Below are positions 52,414-62,600 of a stretch of 64,000 nt of DNA, piece after piece. The notes under the pieces are model-generated. The model worked only from the letters and a program-made list of their open reading frames with translations. It made no database searches and was not told the DNA's origin. Source of the stretch: Hymenobacter fodinae (GTDB lineage: Bacteria > Bacteroidota > Bacteroidia > Cytophagales > Hymenobacteraceae); contig NZ_SRLA01000005.1 in NCBI RefSeq assembly GCF_004745825.1, forward strand, positions 129,106 through 193,105. The letters run 5' to 3'. The position numbers and the translations under genes were made by a program. Numbering within the stretch: the first letter of the stretch is position 1; each line of letters begins with the position of its first letter.

Positions 52414-52995
52414 CTAGTCAACAGCAGTGCGGTACATGATGTCGGTGCGGAGCACGTATTTCACGCCCTGGATTACCTCACTGCCCTCGTGATAGAGGCT
52501 GTGCAGGAAGATGAGCGCCATACCCTGCTTGGGCTGAATCCGCAGTTGCCGAAATGTAGTGTCGCCGCCTTGAAAATTATCGTTCAGGTACACCATGAAG
52601 GTGAAGTAGCTGGCCTCGGTGGCGTTGCGGACGTAGCTTTCATCAAAGTGGCCTTTGAACTGGTGCCCGCGCTGATAGCGGTAGAACCGGAACAGCTCGT
52701 TCAAACCAATGGCGGTGCTATTACCGAGCTGGGCGGGCACAAAAGGCTGTACCCGGTCCCATAAGGATGCCGCCAGCTCCTCGCTGTTATGGAAAGCGCG
52801 GTTGTTGTTGCGCACGCCGGTCATCACCTTGGCGCCGCTGGCCGTATTCACCTTGGCCAGCTCGTAGCCGATGCCTTCACTCTGCACAATGTAGTCGAGG
52901 CACTCTTTCCGAGTCAGAAAATCCTCAACGGTAAAAATGGTGTCGGTTAGCTTGTTAAATTTCAAATAGCTGCTGTATATCTGATGGTTGAGCAA
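52414..52995 (-). CDS. Prolyl-4-hydroxylase-like 2OG-Fe(II) oxygenase
   Basis: A 193-aa protein of the 2OG-Fe(II) oxygenase superfamily. The iron ligands are His and Asp in KGHFDESYV (about residue 115) and His in FLHSLYHEGSEVIQGVKYVL; the Arg of VLRTDIMY binds 2-oxoglutarate. Substrate unknown: related proteins hydroxylate prolines or other residues. It stands alone between the BNR_4-GH16 gene and susD, pointing the same way as susC/susD. Confidence 0.88.
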   Translation of the reverse strand: MLNHQIYSSYLKFNKLTDTIFTVEDFLTRKECLDYIVQSEGIGYELAKVNTASGAKVMTGVRNNNRAFHNSEELAASLWDRVQPFVPAQLGNSTAIGLNELFRFYRYQRGHQFKGHFDESYVRNATEASYFTFMVYLNDNFQGGDTTFRQLRIQPKQGMALIFLHSLYHEGSEVIQGVKYVLRTDIMYRTAVD

Positions 52996-53099
52996 GATAC
53001 TATAGTTCCGATACTGTTCTTACTTGCTGTCAGTTGGGTGCTTACAAGCAGGCGTTCCGTAGTTAGTGGTGCGCGTTCAACTAGGCTGTAATAAAACCC

Positions 53100-53144
53100 A
53101 AAAACGACTGTCATCCCTCGCTAAGCAAGGAACGACAGTCGTTT
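53100..53144. terminator. Hairpin terminator between the oxygenase and susD genes
   Basis: AAAACGACTGTC and GACAGTCGTTTT form a perfect 12-bp stem with a 21-base loop, with A/T-rich flanks. It ends the susC-susD transcript. Confidence 0.85.
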
Positions 53145-53183
53145 TGATAGTGGTTAGTGTAAGGTGTTTACTGCACTTATAGC

Positions 53184-54761
53184 TTAGTAGCCAGGGTTCT
53201 GGCCTAGCGTGGCCCCAATGTTCAGGTCGATGGTAGACTGCGGAATGGGGAGCAGCAGGTTCTTGGCGGTTAGGCCCGTTACGGAGGCCCCATTCAGGCG
53301 CTGGGTCCTTTCTACCAAGGTGCCGGTGCGCACCAGCGTAATGCGGCGCTGTTCCTCTCCAATCAGCTCCCGGGCCCGCTCATCCAGGATAAAGTTAAGC
53401 GTGATGTCGGAGGCGGTAACCTGGGCGGCTTTAGCCCGGGTGCGCAGCACGTTGATGGCGGTAGCTGCCTCCGCAAGCTTGCCTTGGCGGAACAGCGCCT
53501 CGGCCAGCAGCAGGTACGTTTCGCCTAGGCGCATCATTGGCAAATCTTTGATGGTACCAAACCCGAAGGTGTCGGCCGGGTCAAACTGGTTCCATTTGGT
53601 AGTGTAGGGCGTGATGTAGAAGATGGTATCGGAGCCTTTGAGGCCCGTCACGCGCTTGCCATACAGGGCCGTCTGGCTGGGGTCGTTGTAATAGAAGTTG
53701 CGCTTGAGGTTGTACTTGGAGTTGCGCATGTCCTGAGCCGAGTAGAGGCGGTAGTCTACCCAGTTGCTCAGGCGCAGGCGGCCCAGGCCACGGCCACCCA
53801 GCGAGTCGGCCAGGGCCATGCCCTTCACATTGTAGTAGGCCGGCACCCACACCCGGCGCTGCTGGGCACTGGTGCTGGCGCCCGGCACCAGCAGTTGCTG
53901 CTCAATGCCCCAAATCAGCTCGGTGTTGCCCTGGTTGCGGCGCTGATTTCCGATTATAAACATGTCGGAGAAATAGTCGCCGGGTTGGCTGGCCCGCACG
54001 CCGTAGCGAGCCGTAATGAGTTTGTACTGCCCGCCGCTGATGAGAGCTTGCAGGGTTTGCTCGGCCAGGGCGGCCTGATTAGTACGCAGGTACACTTCAC
54101 CCAGCAATTGTTGGGCGGCTCCCTGCGTGATGCGGCCCGAAGCGGCCTTGTTGGCTAGGAACAGGCTGGGAATTGCCGTTTTCAGGTCGTTTATAATGAA
54201 GTCATTTACCTGGGCAACTGGCGTGCGGGTGAAGTCGGTGCGGGGCGACGTCACGGCCTGCTCAATCAGGGGCACATCGCCCCAGAGCGTCGTCAGAAAG
54301 TTGTAGGCGTAGGCCCGGAAGAAGCGAGCCTCGGCGCTGATGCGGTTTTTATAGCCCTGGCGCACCGTGCTGGGAGCATTTGCTGCCCCGGCAATAATCT
54401 GGTTGGCGTTGTTGATTGTGCGGTATGCCCAGCTCCAGAACACGGCGCTGCCCTGGTCTTGGGAGTTGAGCTGGGTGTAGTTGTAGTAGGGCACCTCTAC
54501 GCCCTGCACCTGACCAGGAATGGCCACGTCGGTACCGAGCTGCATAATGCTGAGCAGGCCCTGCTCGTCGGAGCGGGTGTACTGCTCGCGCACCACGGCC
54601 TGTAGGCCACCCATAGCGGCTTCAAAGCCCAGCGAGTCGGTCAGTACGGTTTGCGGAGTGTAGAGCGACTTTGGGTTTTCATCCAGAAATTCCTTGTCGC
54701 AGGAAGAGAGCAGCGTAGAGGTACCCAGCAGGGCCAGGCTGGCAAGTATGATTCGTTTCAT
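53184..54761 (-). CDS. SusD/RagB-family outer-membrane lipoprotein
   Basis: A 525-aa lipoprotein with lipobox LLSSC (Cys 21). The TPR-like helical core of SusD is present, with ISAEARFFRAYAYNFLTTLW, the LLGEVYLR repeat, and a C-terminal INVLRTRAKAA... ILDERARELIGEEQRR ending in NPGY. It caps the paired SusC channel and binds glycan at the cell surface. It lies 27 bases downstream of susC. GGCCTAG at 53201 is inside its last codons. Confidence 0.96.
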   Translation of the reverse strand: MKRIILASLALLGTSTLLSSCDKEFLDENPKSLYTPQTVLTDSLGFEAAMGGLQAVVREQYTRSDEQGLLSIMQLGTDVAIPGQVQGVEVPYYNYTQLNSQDQGSAVFWSWAYRTINNANQIIAGAANAPSTVRQGYKNRISAEARFFRAYAYNFLTTLWGDVPLIEQAVTSPRTDFTRTPVAQVNDFIINDLKTAIPSLFLANKAASGRITQGAAQQLLGEVYLRTNQAALAEQTLQALISGGQYKLITARYGVRASQPGDYFSDMFIIGNQRRNQGNTELIWGIEQQLLVPGASTSAQQRRVWVPAYYNVKGMALADSLGGRGLGRLRLSNWVDYRLYSAQDMRNSKYNLKRNFYYNDPSQTALYGKRVTGLKGSDTIFYITPYTTKWNQFDPADTFGFGTIKDLPMMRLGETYLLLAEALFRQGKLAEAATAINVLRTRAKAAQVTASDITLNFILDERARELIGEEQRRITLVRTGTLVERTQRLNGASVTGLTAKNLLLPIPQSTIDLNIGATLGQNPGY

Positions 54762-54788
54762 TGAAGTAACAGGAAGTGCGGGTGGGAA

Positions 54789-57700
54789 TTACTGCAGCGT
54801 AATGTTGAGGCCTAGCACGTAGGTGGCCGTGTTGGGGAAGTTGGGAGTACCACCATCCACGTTGCCGGTGCCGTTGCCGAGGGTGTAGTTCTGCTCGGGG
54901 TCGTACCCAATCCACTTCGTCCAGGTGTAGAGGTTGCGTCCGCTCACGTAGGCCGAGATTCCGCCCAGCTTCAGGCGCTCCGTCAGGGCCGTGGGCACGG
55001 TGTAGCTCAGGGTTACATCCTTGAGGCGGGTGAAGCTGGCCTTACTGGGGTAGCCGTAGCCGCGAGGGTTGTAGTAGTTGAGGCCGGGCCGGTCTTGGCG
55101 CTGATTTTCGGGAGTCCAGTAGCCCACTTCGCGGGGCGTATTCAGGCGGCCGCCCAGGTCCACGAAGTTGAGCGTGGGGTTATTTTTCAGTACCCCTTGC
55201 ACCGTCTGAATAAACACGCGCAGGCTCAGGCCTTTGTAGCTAAAGGTGTTGGTCAGACCAGCCGTGTACTTGGGTAGGGTAGTACCCAGGTACTCGCGGT
55301 CGAGGCTCGTGATTTTACCGTCGCCGTTGAGGTCAGCAAACTTCAGGTCGCCGGGCTTAGCGCCGGGGTCGAGGCTGCTGGCGTCTTCGCCTTGCTGCCA
55401 GACGCCCACCATGCGGTAATCGTAAATGGCGCCCAGGGGCTTGCCAATAAAGCGGCGGTTGGCAATGTCGTCGGTGCCGTTGCCGTAGAGCTCCAGCACT
55501 TTGTTGCGAATGGCCGAGAAGTTGAAGTCCGATTTCCAGGTGAAATCCGCTAGCCGAACGTTCTCCGAGGTCACCGTCAGTTCCACGCCCCGGTTCTGCA
55601 CCCGCCCAATGTTGTCGAGAATGGTGTTGTAGCCAGTCACAATCGGAATCTGACGGGCCAGCAGTAGGTTTTTGGTCTTGGCATCGAAGTATTCTACCGA
55701 GCCCGTCAGGCGGTTGCTTAGGAAGCCAAAATCAACGGCGTAGTTGGAACTGGTGGTTTGTTCCCACTTCAGGTTGGTGTTGCCAATGCTGTTGGCCCGC
55801 AGGCCTACCGACGTAACCCCGCCGTAAGCGTATTGCAACAGGGCGTTGCCGGTAATCGTCTGGTAGGGGTTAATGCCCTCGTTGCCCGTAGTGCCATAGG
55901 AGAAGCGCAGCTTAAGCTGGTTCACGAGATTATTATCCCGCAGGAAGCCTTCGTTGGCCACGTTCCAACCCACTGCCACCGAGGGAAAGGTAGCGTACTT
56001 GTCGGCGTCGGCCCCAAACACGGAAGAACCGTCGCGCCGGGCCGTAACTGTAAACAGGTAACGGCTGTCGTAGGAGTAGTTGAGACGCGCCATCTGCGAA
56101 ACCAGGGCCCGCCGCTCACTGTAGGAACTTAGCGTGGGGGTGTTGGAGCCCGAGCCAATGCTATTGAACCCAATCCGGTCATTGATGAAGCCCGTGCCAG
56201 TTTCGGTGGTGGTAAAGTAGGTGTTCTGCTGGGAGCTGTAGAGGGCCGTGAAGTCGAAGTGGTGCTTCTCGATGTCCTTGTTGAAAATCAGCAGGTTTTC
56301 GATGGTGTAGTTATGACGCTCATCGTTGGTTAGCTGAGCTAGGCCCCGCAGGTTGCCAAATTCCCGCCCCTCGTAGTAAGCGTAGCGGTAAGGCCGGTAG
56401 GAGTACGTGGCGTTGAGGCGGTATTTCAAGCCTTTCAGGAAGGTAGGGGCCACCTCGGCATAGCCCGTGCCCGTGAGCTGATTCACCCTGCTCTCGCGGG
56501 TGGTGGTCAGGCCCAACAGTGGGTTTTTGATGAGCTGCTCCGGCGGCTGCGGGAATACCATGTAGGTGCCGTCGGGGTTGTAGATGGTGCCGTAGGGGCT
56601 GGCCACCTGCGCTAGGCCTAGGTCCACGCGGCCGCCATCGTCGTTGTTGTGCGAGAAGAAGGACGACGTGCCAATGGTTAGCCAGGGCGTGAGGTTGGCA
56701 TCGATGTTGGTGCGCAGGCTCACGCGCTCAAAGTTGTAGCCCTTGAGCACGCCCCGCTGCTTGAAGTAGTCGCCCGAAACGAAGTACTTCACATCCGCAG
56801 TACCACCCGAAATCGACAGGTTATGGTCCTGAATGACGCCCCGTTGCGACACCTCATCCAGCCAGTTCACGGTGCGGCCGGCCTCATAATTGGCTTGCTC
56901 GCCCAGGTTGGGCACGGGCGTTACATTGATACCGCGCTGACGAGCAAACTCTTGGTACTTGGCCGAGTACGCGGGGCCATCGAGTGGGTGCAAGCGAGTA
57001 TAGAGGTACTCAATACCCGCGTAGCCGTTGTAGCGAATCTGGGGCTTGCCGGTTTTGCCGCGCTTGGTGGTAATCAGAATAACCCCGTTAGAGCCCCGGG
57101 TACCGTAAATGGCGGTAGAAGAGGCATCCTTCAATATCTCAATTGAGCCAATGTCGTTGGGGTTAATGTCATTGAGGTTGCCGGGGAAGGGCAGCCCATC
57201 CACAATCAGGTATGGGTCGGTATTGGCCGTAATCGAGCGCACGCCGCGAATCTGAATCTGCGGGCGGCTGCCGGGCAGGTTAGAGCCGCCCGTGATGGTA
57301 ACGCCCGCCACGGCGCCCTGCAGGGCCTGAGCCACGTTAGCCACTGGTATCTTCTCCAAACGGTCTTGCGGTACCGATACCACGGAGCCGGTTACGTCGG
57401 AACGCTTCTGGGTGCCGTAGCCCACTACTACCACTTCGGTCAGGGCCTGCGCATCCGACTTAAGCTGCACACTAACGGAAGTGCGGCCATTAATGGGGGT
57501 TTCCTGGGAGGTGTAACCAATAAAGGAGAATACCAGCGTACCATTGGCGTTGGCCTCGGGCACGAGCAGCGTAAAGCGGCCCTGATCGTCGGTGCTGGTA
57601 CCCACGGAGGTGCCTTTCACTACTACGGAAACGCCGGGCAGACCCTCACCCTTGTCGTCGGTAACGCGTCCGGTCAGCGTAACGTCGGGGGCCACCAGGG

Positions 57701-57830
57701 TGGGTTTGTGGGCAGGAGCGGAGGCGGGCGCCCCGGCTGGGCTTACCACAAGGGGCGGGCTAGCGGAGCTGCCGGCAGCAGCCTGCGCGGATATTAGCGT
57801 TCCACATAAGAGTAGCCATTCTCTTTTCAT
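54789..57830 (-). CDS. SusC/RagA-family TonB-dependent receptor
   Basis: A 1013-aa outer-membrane transporter, start ATG 57830 (MKREWLLLCGTLISAQAAAG); ATG 57848 is possible. A Pro/Ala-rich spacer leads into the CarboxypepD_reg domain (LTGRVTDDKGEGLPGVSVVV), then the plug (ALTEVVVVGYGTQKRSDVTG, KDASSTAIYGTRGSNGVIL), and the 22-strand barrel to the last residues (TATYVLGLNITLQ). It imports oligosaccharides with TonB energy and partners with SusD. No FecR or ECF sigma gene is near, so control by the HTCS protein in this locus is likely. Confidence 0.96.
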   Translation of the reverse strand: MKREWLLLCGTLISAQAAAGSSASPPLVVSPAGAPASAPAHKPTLVAPDVTLTGRVTDDKGEGLPGVSVVVKGTSVGTSTDDQGRFTLLVPEANANGTLVFSFIGYTSQETPINGRTSVSVQLKSDAQALTEVVVVGYGTQKRSDVTGSVVSVPQDRLEKIPVANVAQALQGAVAGVTITGGSNLPGSRPQIQIRGVRSITANTDPYLIVDGLPFPGNLNDINPNDIGSIEILKDASSTAIYGTRGSNGVILITTKRGKTGKPQIRYNGYAGIEYLYTRLHPLDGPAYSAKYQEFARQRGINVTPVPNLGEQANYEAGRTVNWLDEVSQRGVIQDHNLSISGGTADVKYFVSGDYFKQRGVLKGYNFERVSLRTNIDANLTPWLTIGTSSFFSHNNDDGGRVDLGLAQVASPYGTIYNPDGTYMVFPQPPEQLIKNPLLGLTTTRESRVNQLTGTGYAEVAPTFLKGLKYRLNATYSYRPYRYAYYEGREFGNLRGLAQLTNDERHNYTIENLLIFNKDIEKHHFDFTALYSSQQNTYFTTTETGTGFINDRIGFNSIGSGSNTPTLSSYSERRALVSQMARLNYSYDSRYLFTVTARRDGSSVFGADADKYATFPSVAVGWNVANEGFLRDNNLVNQLKLRFSYGTTGNEGINPYQTITGNALLQYAYGGVTSVGLRANSIGNTNLKWEQTTSSNYAVDFGFLSNRLTGSVEYFDAKTKNLLLARQIPIVTGYNTILDNIGRVQNRGVELTVTSENVRLADFTWKSDFNFSAIRNKVLELYGNGTDDIANRRFIGKPLGAIYDYRMVGVWQQGEDASSLDPGAKPGDLKFADLNGDGKITSLDREYLGTTLPKYTAGLTNTFSYKGLSLRVFIQTVQGVLKNNPTLNFVDLGGRLNTPREVGYWTPENQRQDRPGLNYYNPRGYGYPSKASFTRLKDVTLSYTVPTALTERLKLGGISAYVSGRNLYTWTKWIGYDPEQNYTLGNGTGNVDGGTPNFPNTATYVLGLNITLQ

Positions 57831-58568
57831 AAGGTGGGAGGTTGCCATTCCGGCCAGAGGCGGAATGAGTGGGAGATTGATTGTGGGACAGGTAAGCTCA
57901 GGCAGCAGCTAGTGGGGAATCGCTGCTGACCCACCCTAGGCCAGTACTGCTAGGCCAGGAGGGTGTCATTTCTGCCTGAAATGGGGTTAGCTATCAGCTG
58001 GTTAAATGTAGCGGGGTGCTCAGCCGGGGAGGCAGCACATTTCAGTCAAAAAAGGGGGTTAAATCAAGCGCACCCCTTCCCGCTAACGCGGTAATACAAC
58101 CACGTTAATTATGTAATGAATTGGTATATAATAACTTGCAAAAGGGTTCTTCTTCTGCGGCTTGGCTTGAAACCAGCAGCTTCAGCCGTCAACCCTGTAT
58201 GGGTGGGCTGGCTTGGCTAGCGTTATTTCTAAGGCTTACAAGCCAAAGTCGCTGCCTGCAGCCGGGATGAAAATGGACTACTAACAGGAGCGAAGCAGCT
58301 CGTGAACGACCATGCTTAACGCCGAGAATTCAGTCCTTGCTACTTCCTAGACCACAAGACAAACCCAGGGCTCAACTTCAGCCTTAAATATGGCTTGGAA
58401 GAACATAAACCGATAATAAGCACTCTTGGAGCCGAAGTACTTGCCCTTTGTTGAGAGTTACGTCCTATTAGGCTGTAGGTGGTCTACAGTCAGAGAGTTT
58501 TGCGGCACTATACTATCGGTAGTACATAAGCAGAGTGCAGAAGAAAGACCGCAACAATGAAGATGTAT
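57831..58568. other. Gene-poor region upstream of susC
   Basis: I see no convincing gene in these 738 bases. The part nearest susC is the leader and holds two direct copies of CTAGGCCAG (57936 and 57950). A long AT-rich stretch around 58080-58145 may hold the susC promoter, but I found no exact TAnnTTTG box. The remainder shows no RNA fold or repeat I can name. Confidence 0.5.
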
Positions 58569-59420
58569 TCAATATCGCTCCTCGTTGCGGACAGAACTCA
58601 AGTCGAGCAAATACTCGCAGGTTTTGCGGAAATCATCTGTTTTAGTGGGGCTGTGGCGGGACACCATGTGGTAGCCGCCAGCTTGGTGAGCTTCTAGTAG
58701 CCAAGTAGCACCATCTAAAGTGCCAGGATCTGGCTGGCAGGATTGCAACAGGTTGAATTTGCCCGTCTTTAATAATGACTGGAAATGTTGCCACTGCTCT
58801 GATGTAACTGCCACCATAGTTTCCTCTTTAGTAATCTGCCTAGCCCGACGCTTCCCTTCGGCAACCCAAGCTTGATATTTTGGGTCATGCAGGAACTGTC
58901 TATAGATCTTCTGGGTGTACGCTTTTCGATAGGCAGACGTAGAAGGTAGTAAACTGTCAGGATGCTCAGGCCTACGATCTTCAAAATTTGGGTATTTGTC
59001 TAGAATCTGAGTGCGTATTGCTAGGCCAGTATTACCCTTATAAAGTGTTAACAGAACAGGCCGGTCAAAGGATCTTAGCCAAAGGAATCGATAAATAGAC
59101 TGGCCTAAATAATAGTTCGAAAGGACAGGAGCCTGGAAATAAGTCAGGATATAGGAGTTTCGAACTAACTCATATGCGCAGTTCGCAAACCTAATGTCTG
59201 TGTTCAGGCGCGTTTCAGGCCATTGGCTTTTGGGTAGATATTTATCATGCAGTGAGTCGGCGGCTGGGAAATAAAACGTGGTGGTATCACGTGGGTGGCC
59301 TAGCGCATCAGAAACTGCTGGGTTCTGCGGATAAGCAGGTGCGGAGGCCGTGGGCGAAGAACAGCTAGCCAAATTCAACAGGCCCAGGCTGATCAGAAAG
59401 AATACATAGCAGTGGCGCAT
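58569..59420 (-). CDS. Hypothetical lipoprotein
   Basis: A 283-aa protein with lipobox NLASC (Cys 20), start ATG 59420. It is rich in Tyr, Trp and charged residues, with FYFPAADSLHDKYLPKSQ, then a likely helical part with WLRSFDRPVLLTLYKGNTGL. No family recognised. It is more AT-rich than its neighbours and diverges from the TPR gene. Confidence 0.6.
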   Translation of the reverse strand: MRHCYVFFLISLGLLNLASCSSPTASAPAYPQNPAVSDALGHPRDTTTFYFPAADSLHDKYLPKSQWPETRLNTDIRFANCAYELVRNSYILTYFQAPVLSNYYLGQSIYRFLWLRSFDRPVLLTLYKGNTGLAIRTQILDKYPNFEDRRPEHPDSLLPSTSAYRKAYTQKIYRQFLHDPKYQAWVAEGKRRARQITKEETMVAVTSEQWQHFQSLLKTGKFNLLQSCQPDPGTLDGATWLLEAHQAGGYHMVSRHSPTKTDDFRKTCEYLLDLSSVRNEERY

Positions 59421-59545
59421 AACAGATAGGGCGAATACGTACTCAAGCACGGCACTATTCTTCGGTTTTCTACACCAAAGTCCTATCCTTCGCGTTAAAA
59501 GCCGCAAAAAGGCCACTTTGGGGCAACCTCGGCCGAACTTTTCGC

Positions 59546-59553
59546 TACTTTTG
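59546..59553 (+). promoter_or_regulatory. -7 box upstream of the TPR gene
   Basis: TACTTTTG fits TAnnTTTG and lies 53 bases before the ATG of the 1076-aa gene. Confidence 0.5.
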
Positions 59554-59606
59554 GCTGATTCCGGGGCCGCTGGCGGCTCCGGCCTTTCTCTGCGTAACGC
59601 TTTCTG

Positions 59607-62600
59607 ATGAAACTATTCCCCCGCCTGGCGCTGGCCGCCTCCCTCAGCGCCGCTGCCCCACTCGCGGCTGCGGCCCAGCAAACGCAGGTGTTCACCAACG
59701 ATGAACGCCACTTCCAGGAAGGCCTCGAACTCTTTGACCGCGGCAAGTACGGCGCCGCTCAGCAGGCTTTCCAACGCTACCTCGACGTAACGCAGCGCCG
59801 CACCGGCGAGCTGGCCGCCGGCCGCACCACCGATGCCGAATACTACTACGCGGTGTCGGGCCTCTACCTGTTTCATCCCGATTCGGAAGACCGCATTCTG
59901 GCGTTTGCCAGCGCCAACCCGGCTCATCCCAAAGCTGCCGAGGCCTACTTCCAACTCGGTAAGTTCTACTTCGACAAGAAGGACTACGTGAAGGCCATCA
60001 GCTACCTGCAGCAGGTGGGCCCCGACAACCTCACCGATGACCAGCGCGCCGAAGCCGAGTTCAAGCTGGGCTACAGCTACTTCGCGCAGAAGGAGTACGA
60101 CAAGGCCAAGTTGCAGTTCGACCGCAACAAGGCCGGCAGCCACCAGTACCGCTACGCCAGCAGCTACTACGCCGGCTACCTGGCCTACCGCGCTGGCGAC
60201 TACGCCGGGGCCCGCAAAGACTTGGCCGTGGCCGAGCAGAACGATGCCTACCGGCCCGTGGTGCCCGCCATCATGTCGCAGATCTATTATAAGGAAGGCG
60301 ACTACGATGGGCTGATCAGCTACGCCTCGCAGGCGCTCCAGCAAACGCCCCCGCCCCAAAGCGCCGACGAAATTCAATTACTGCTGGGCGATGCCTATTA
60401 TCAGAAGCAGGATTTCAAGCAAGCCGCTACTTACTTTGATCAGTACGCCGCCAGCCGCAAGAAGATTGAGCCCGAAGTGCAGTACAAAATCGGGTACGCC
60501 AACTTCAAGCAGGGTGATTTCAAAGGCGCTATCAATAGCCTGAAGAACGTAGCGGCCCGCCGCGACTCGCTAGGCCAGAACGCCGCTTACCACTTGGGTC
60601 TGAGCTACCTGCAAACCAATCAAAAGCCGCTGGCGCTAAACTCCTTTGATGCCGCCCGCAAGCTCACCTTCGACAAGAACATCACCGAAAACGCGACGCT
60701 GAAGTACGCGCAGGTTAATTATGAGCTGGGCAACACCCAGGAAGTAATTGCCGCCCTGCGTGACTTTCCCAAACGTTTCCCGCGTTCTAACAATCAAGCG
60801 GCCGCCGACGACATCCTGAGTGAGAGCTTCCTGAACTCCTCCGATTACGCCCAGGCGCTTAACTACCTCGACAACCTGGACGAGCGCAGCCCCAAGCTCA
60901 ACGCCACCTACCAGCGGGTGGCCTACCTGCACGCCGCCACGCTCTACAACGACAACCGCTACCAGGATGCCCTGCCGGTGCTCGATAAGAGTCTGAAGTA
61001 CCCTCAGGACGATGCCTTACGTGCCGCAGCCCAGGTACTAAAAGGTGAAATCTACAGCGTAGGCCAGCAGTACCAGCCGGCCATTACGGCTTACACGGCC
61101 GCCGCCCGCACGGCCCGCACCGGCTCGGCCGCCGAGACCGACTTCGACCAGAAGGCGCGCTACGGTCTGGGGTACGCCTATTATAATACCAAGCAGTACG
61201 ACCGCGCCCGCCAGCAATTCCAGGCCTGGCTACAGGACCCTACCGCCAAGCCCGCCGACCCGAACTATTACGATGTGACCCTGCGCCTCGGTGACACCTA
61301 CTACGTAGCTAAAAACTACCAGCAGGCCATCGACCAGTACGACAAGGTAATTCAGGCCAACGCCGCCGATAAGGATTACGCCTACTACCGCAAGGGGCAG
61401 ACCCTAGGCCTCATGGGCAAGCGTGAAGCTGCCGCCAGCACCCTGAGCACCCTGCTGAAAACCTCGCCCAACTCGCGCTACGCCGACGACGCTGTATACC
61501 AGCAGGCCCAGCTCGACTACGAAGCGGGCTCGTTTCAGGCGGCCGTGGATGGGTTCATGCGCCTGATTCAGAATCGCCCTAACTCACCCCTGATACCCAC
61601 GGCCCTGCAGAAGCGGGGAGTGGCCTACCAGAACCTAGAGCAGCATGAGAAAGCTGTGGCCGACTTCCGGCAGGTGCTGAGTCAGTATCCGCGTACAAAA
61701 TCGGCGAGCAGCGCCATTTACAGCTTGCAGGAAAGCCTATCGGCCCTGGGCCGGACGGAAGAGTTTGATCAGGCGTTGGCGCAGTTCAAGCAGCAAAATC
61801 CCGATAATAAAGCCACCGAAAGCGTGGAGTTTGAGGCGGCGAAGTCGCTGTACCTGGCAGAGAAATATGCCCAGGCCATTCCGCGCCTAGAGAGCTACCT
61901 GCAGCAGTATCCCAGCACCGTGCTGGCCGCCGATGGTCGCTTCTTCCTGGCCGATTCTTACCTGCGCACGGGCCGCAAAGCCGACGCTTTGCCGCGCCTG
62001 AAAGCGGTGGTGGAAGAAGGCAAGAGTGAGTTCGTGAACCGCGCCGTGGGTCGGATTGCTGAGCTGGAATTCGAAAACAAGAACTACCCGGAGGCCGCTA
62101 AGTACTACGCCCGCCTACGCGAAGTGTCGCAGAACAAGCGCGAAGTAGCCAATGCTGGCATTGGGCTGATGAAAAGCTACTACGAAGCCGGTGACCTAGA
62201 AGGTACCCGGCGGGTGGCACAGGAGCTACAGGCCCAGGGCGGCGCGGCACTTAATGCCACCAACCTGGCCCTGCTCTACCTGGGCAAAGCCAGCTACAAA
62301 GCCGGCAACATCGACCAGGCTATTACGGAGCTGACCACAGCTGCCGCTACCGCCAAAGATGAAAGCGGCGCCGAAGCTCAATACCTAATAGCCGAGGCGC
62401 TGTTTCAGCAGAAGAAATACCCCGAAGCCTTGGACGCTGCTTACAAGAGCAACTCTGACTTCGCCAACTACGACCTGTGGCTGGGCCGGGCTTTCCTGCT
62501 GATTGCCGACGTGTACAAGGCCCAGAACGAAATCTTCCAGGCTCGCGCCACGCTGAATTCTATCATCGACAACAAATTTCCGGTGAAGGAAATCGTGGAT

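Noticed and set aside
59613..60377. Long antisense open frame (254 codons) opposite the TPR gene
   Set aside because: It is the mirror of a GC-rich repetitive gene, with Val/Gly-rich low-complexity translation and no family likeness.
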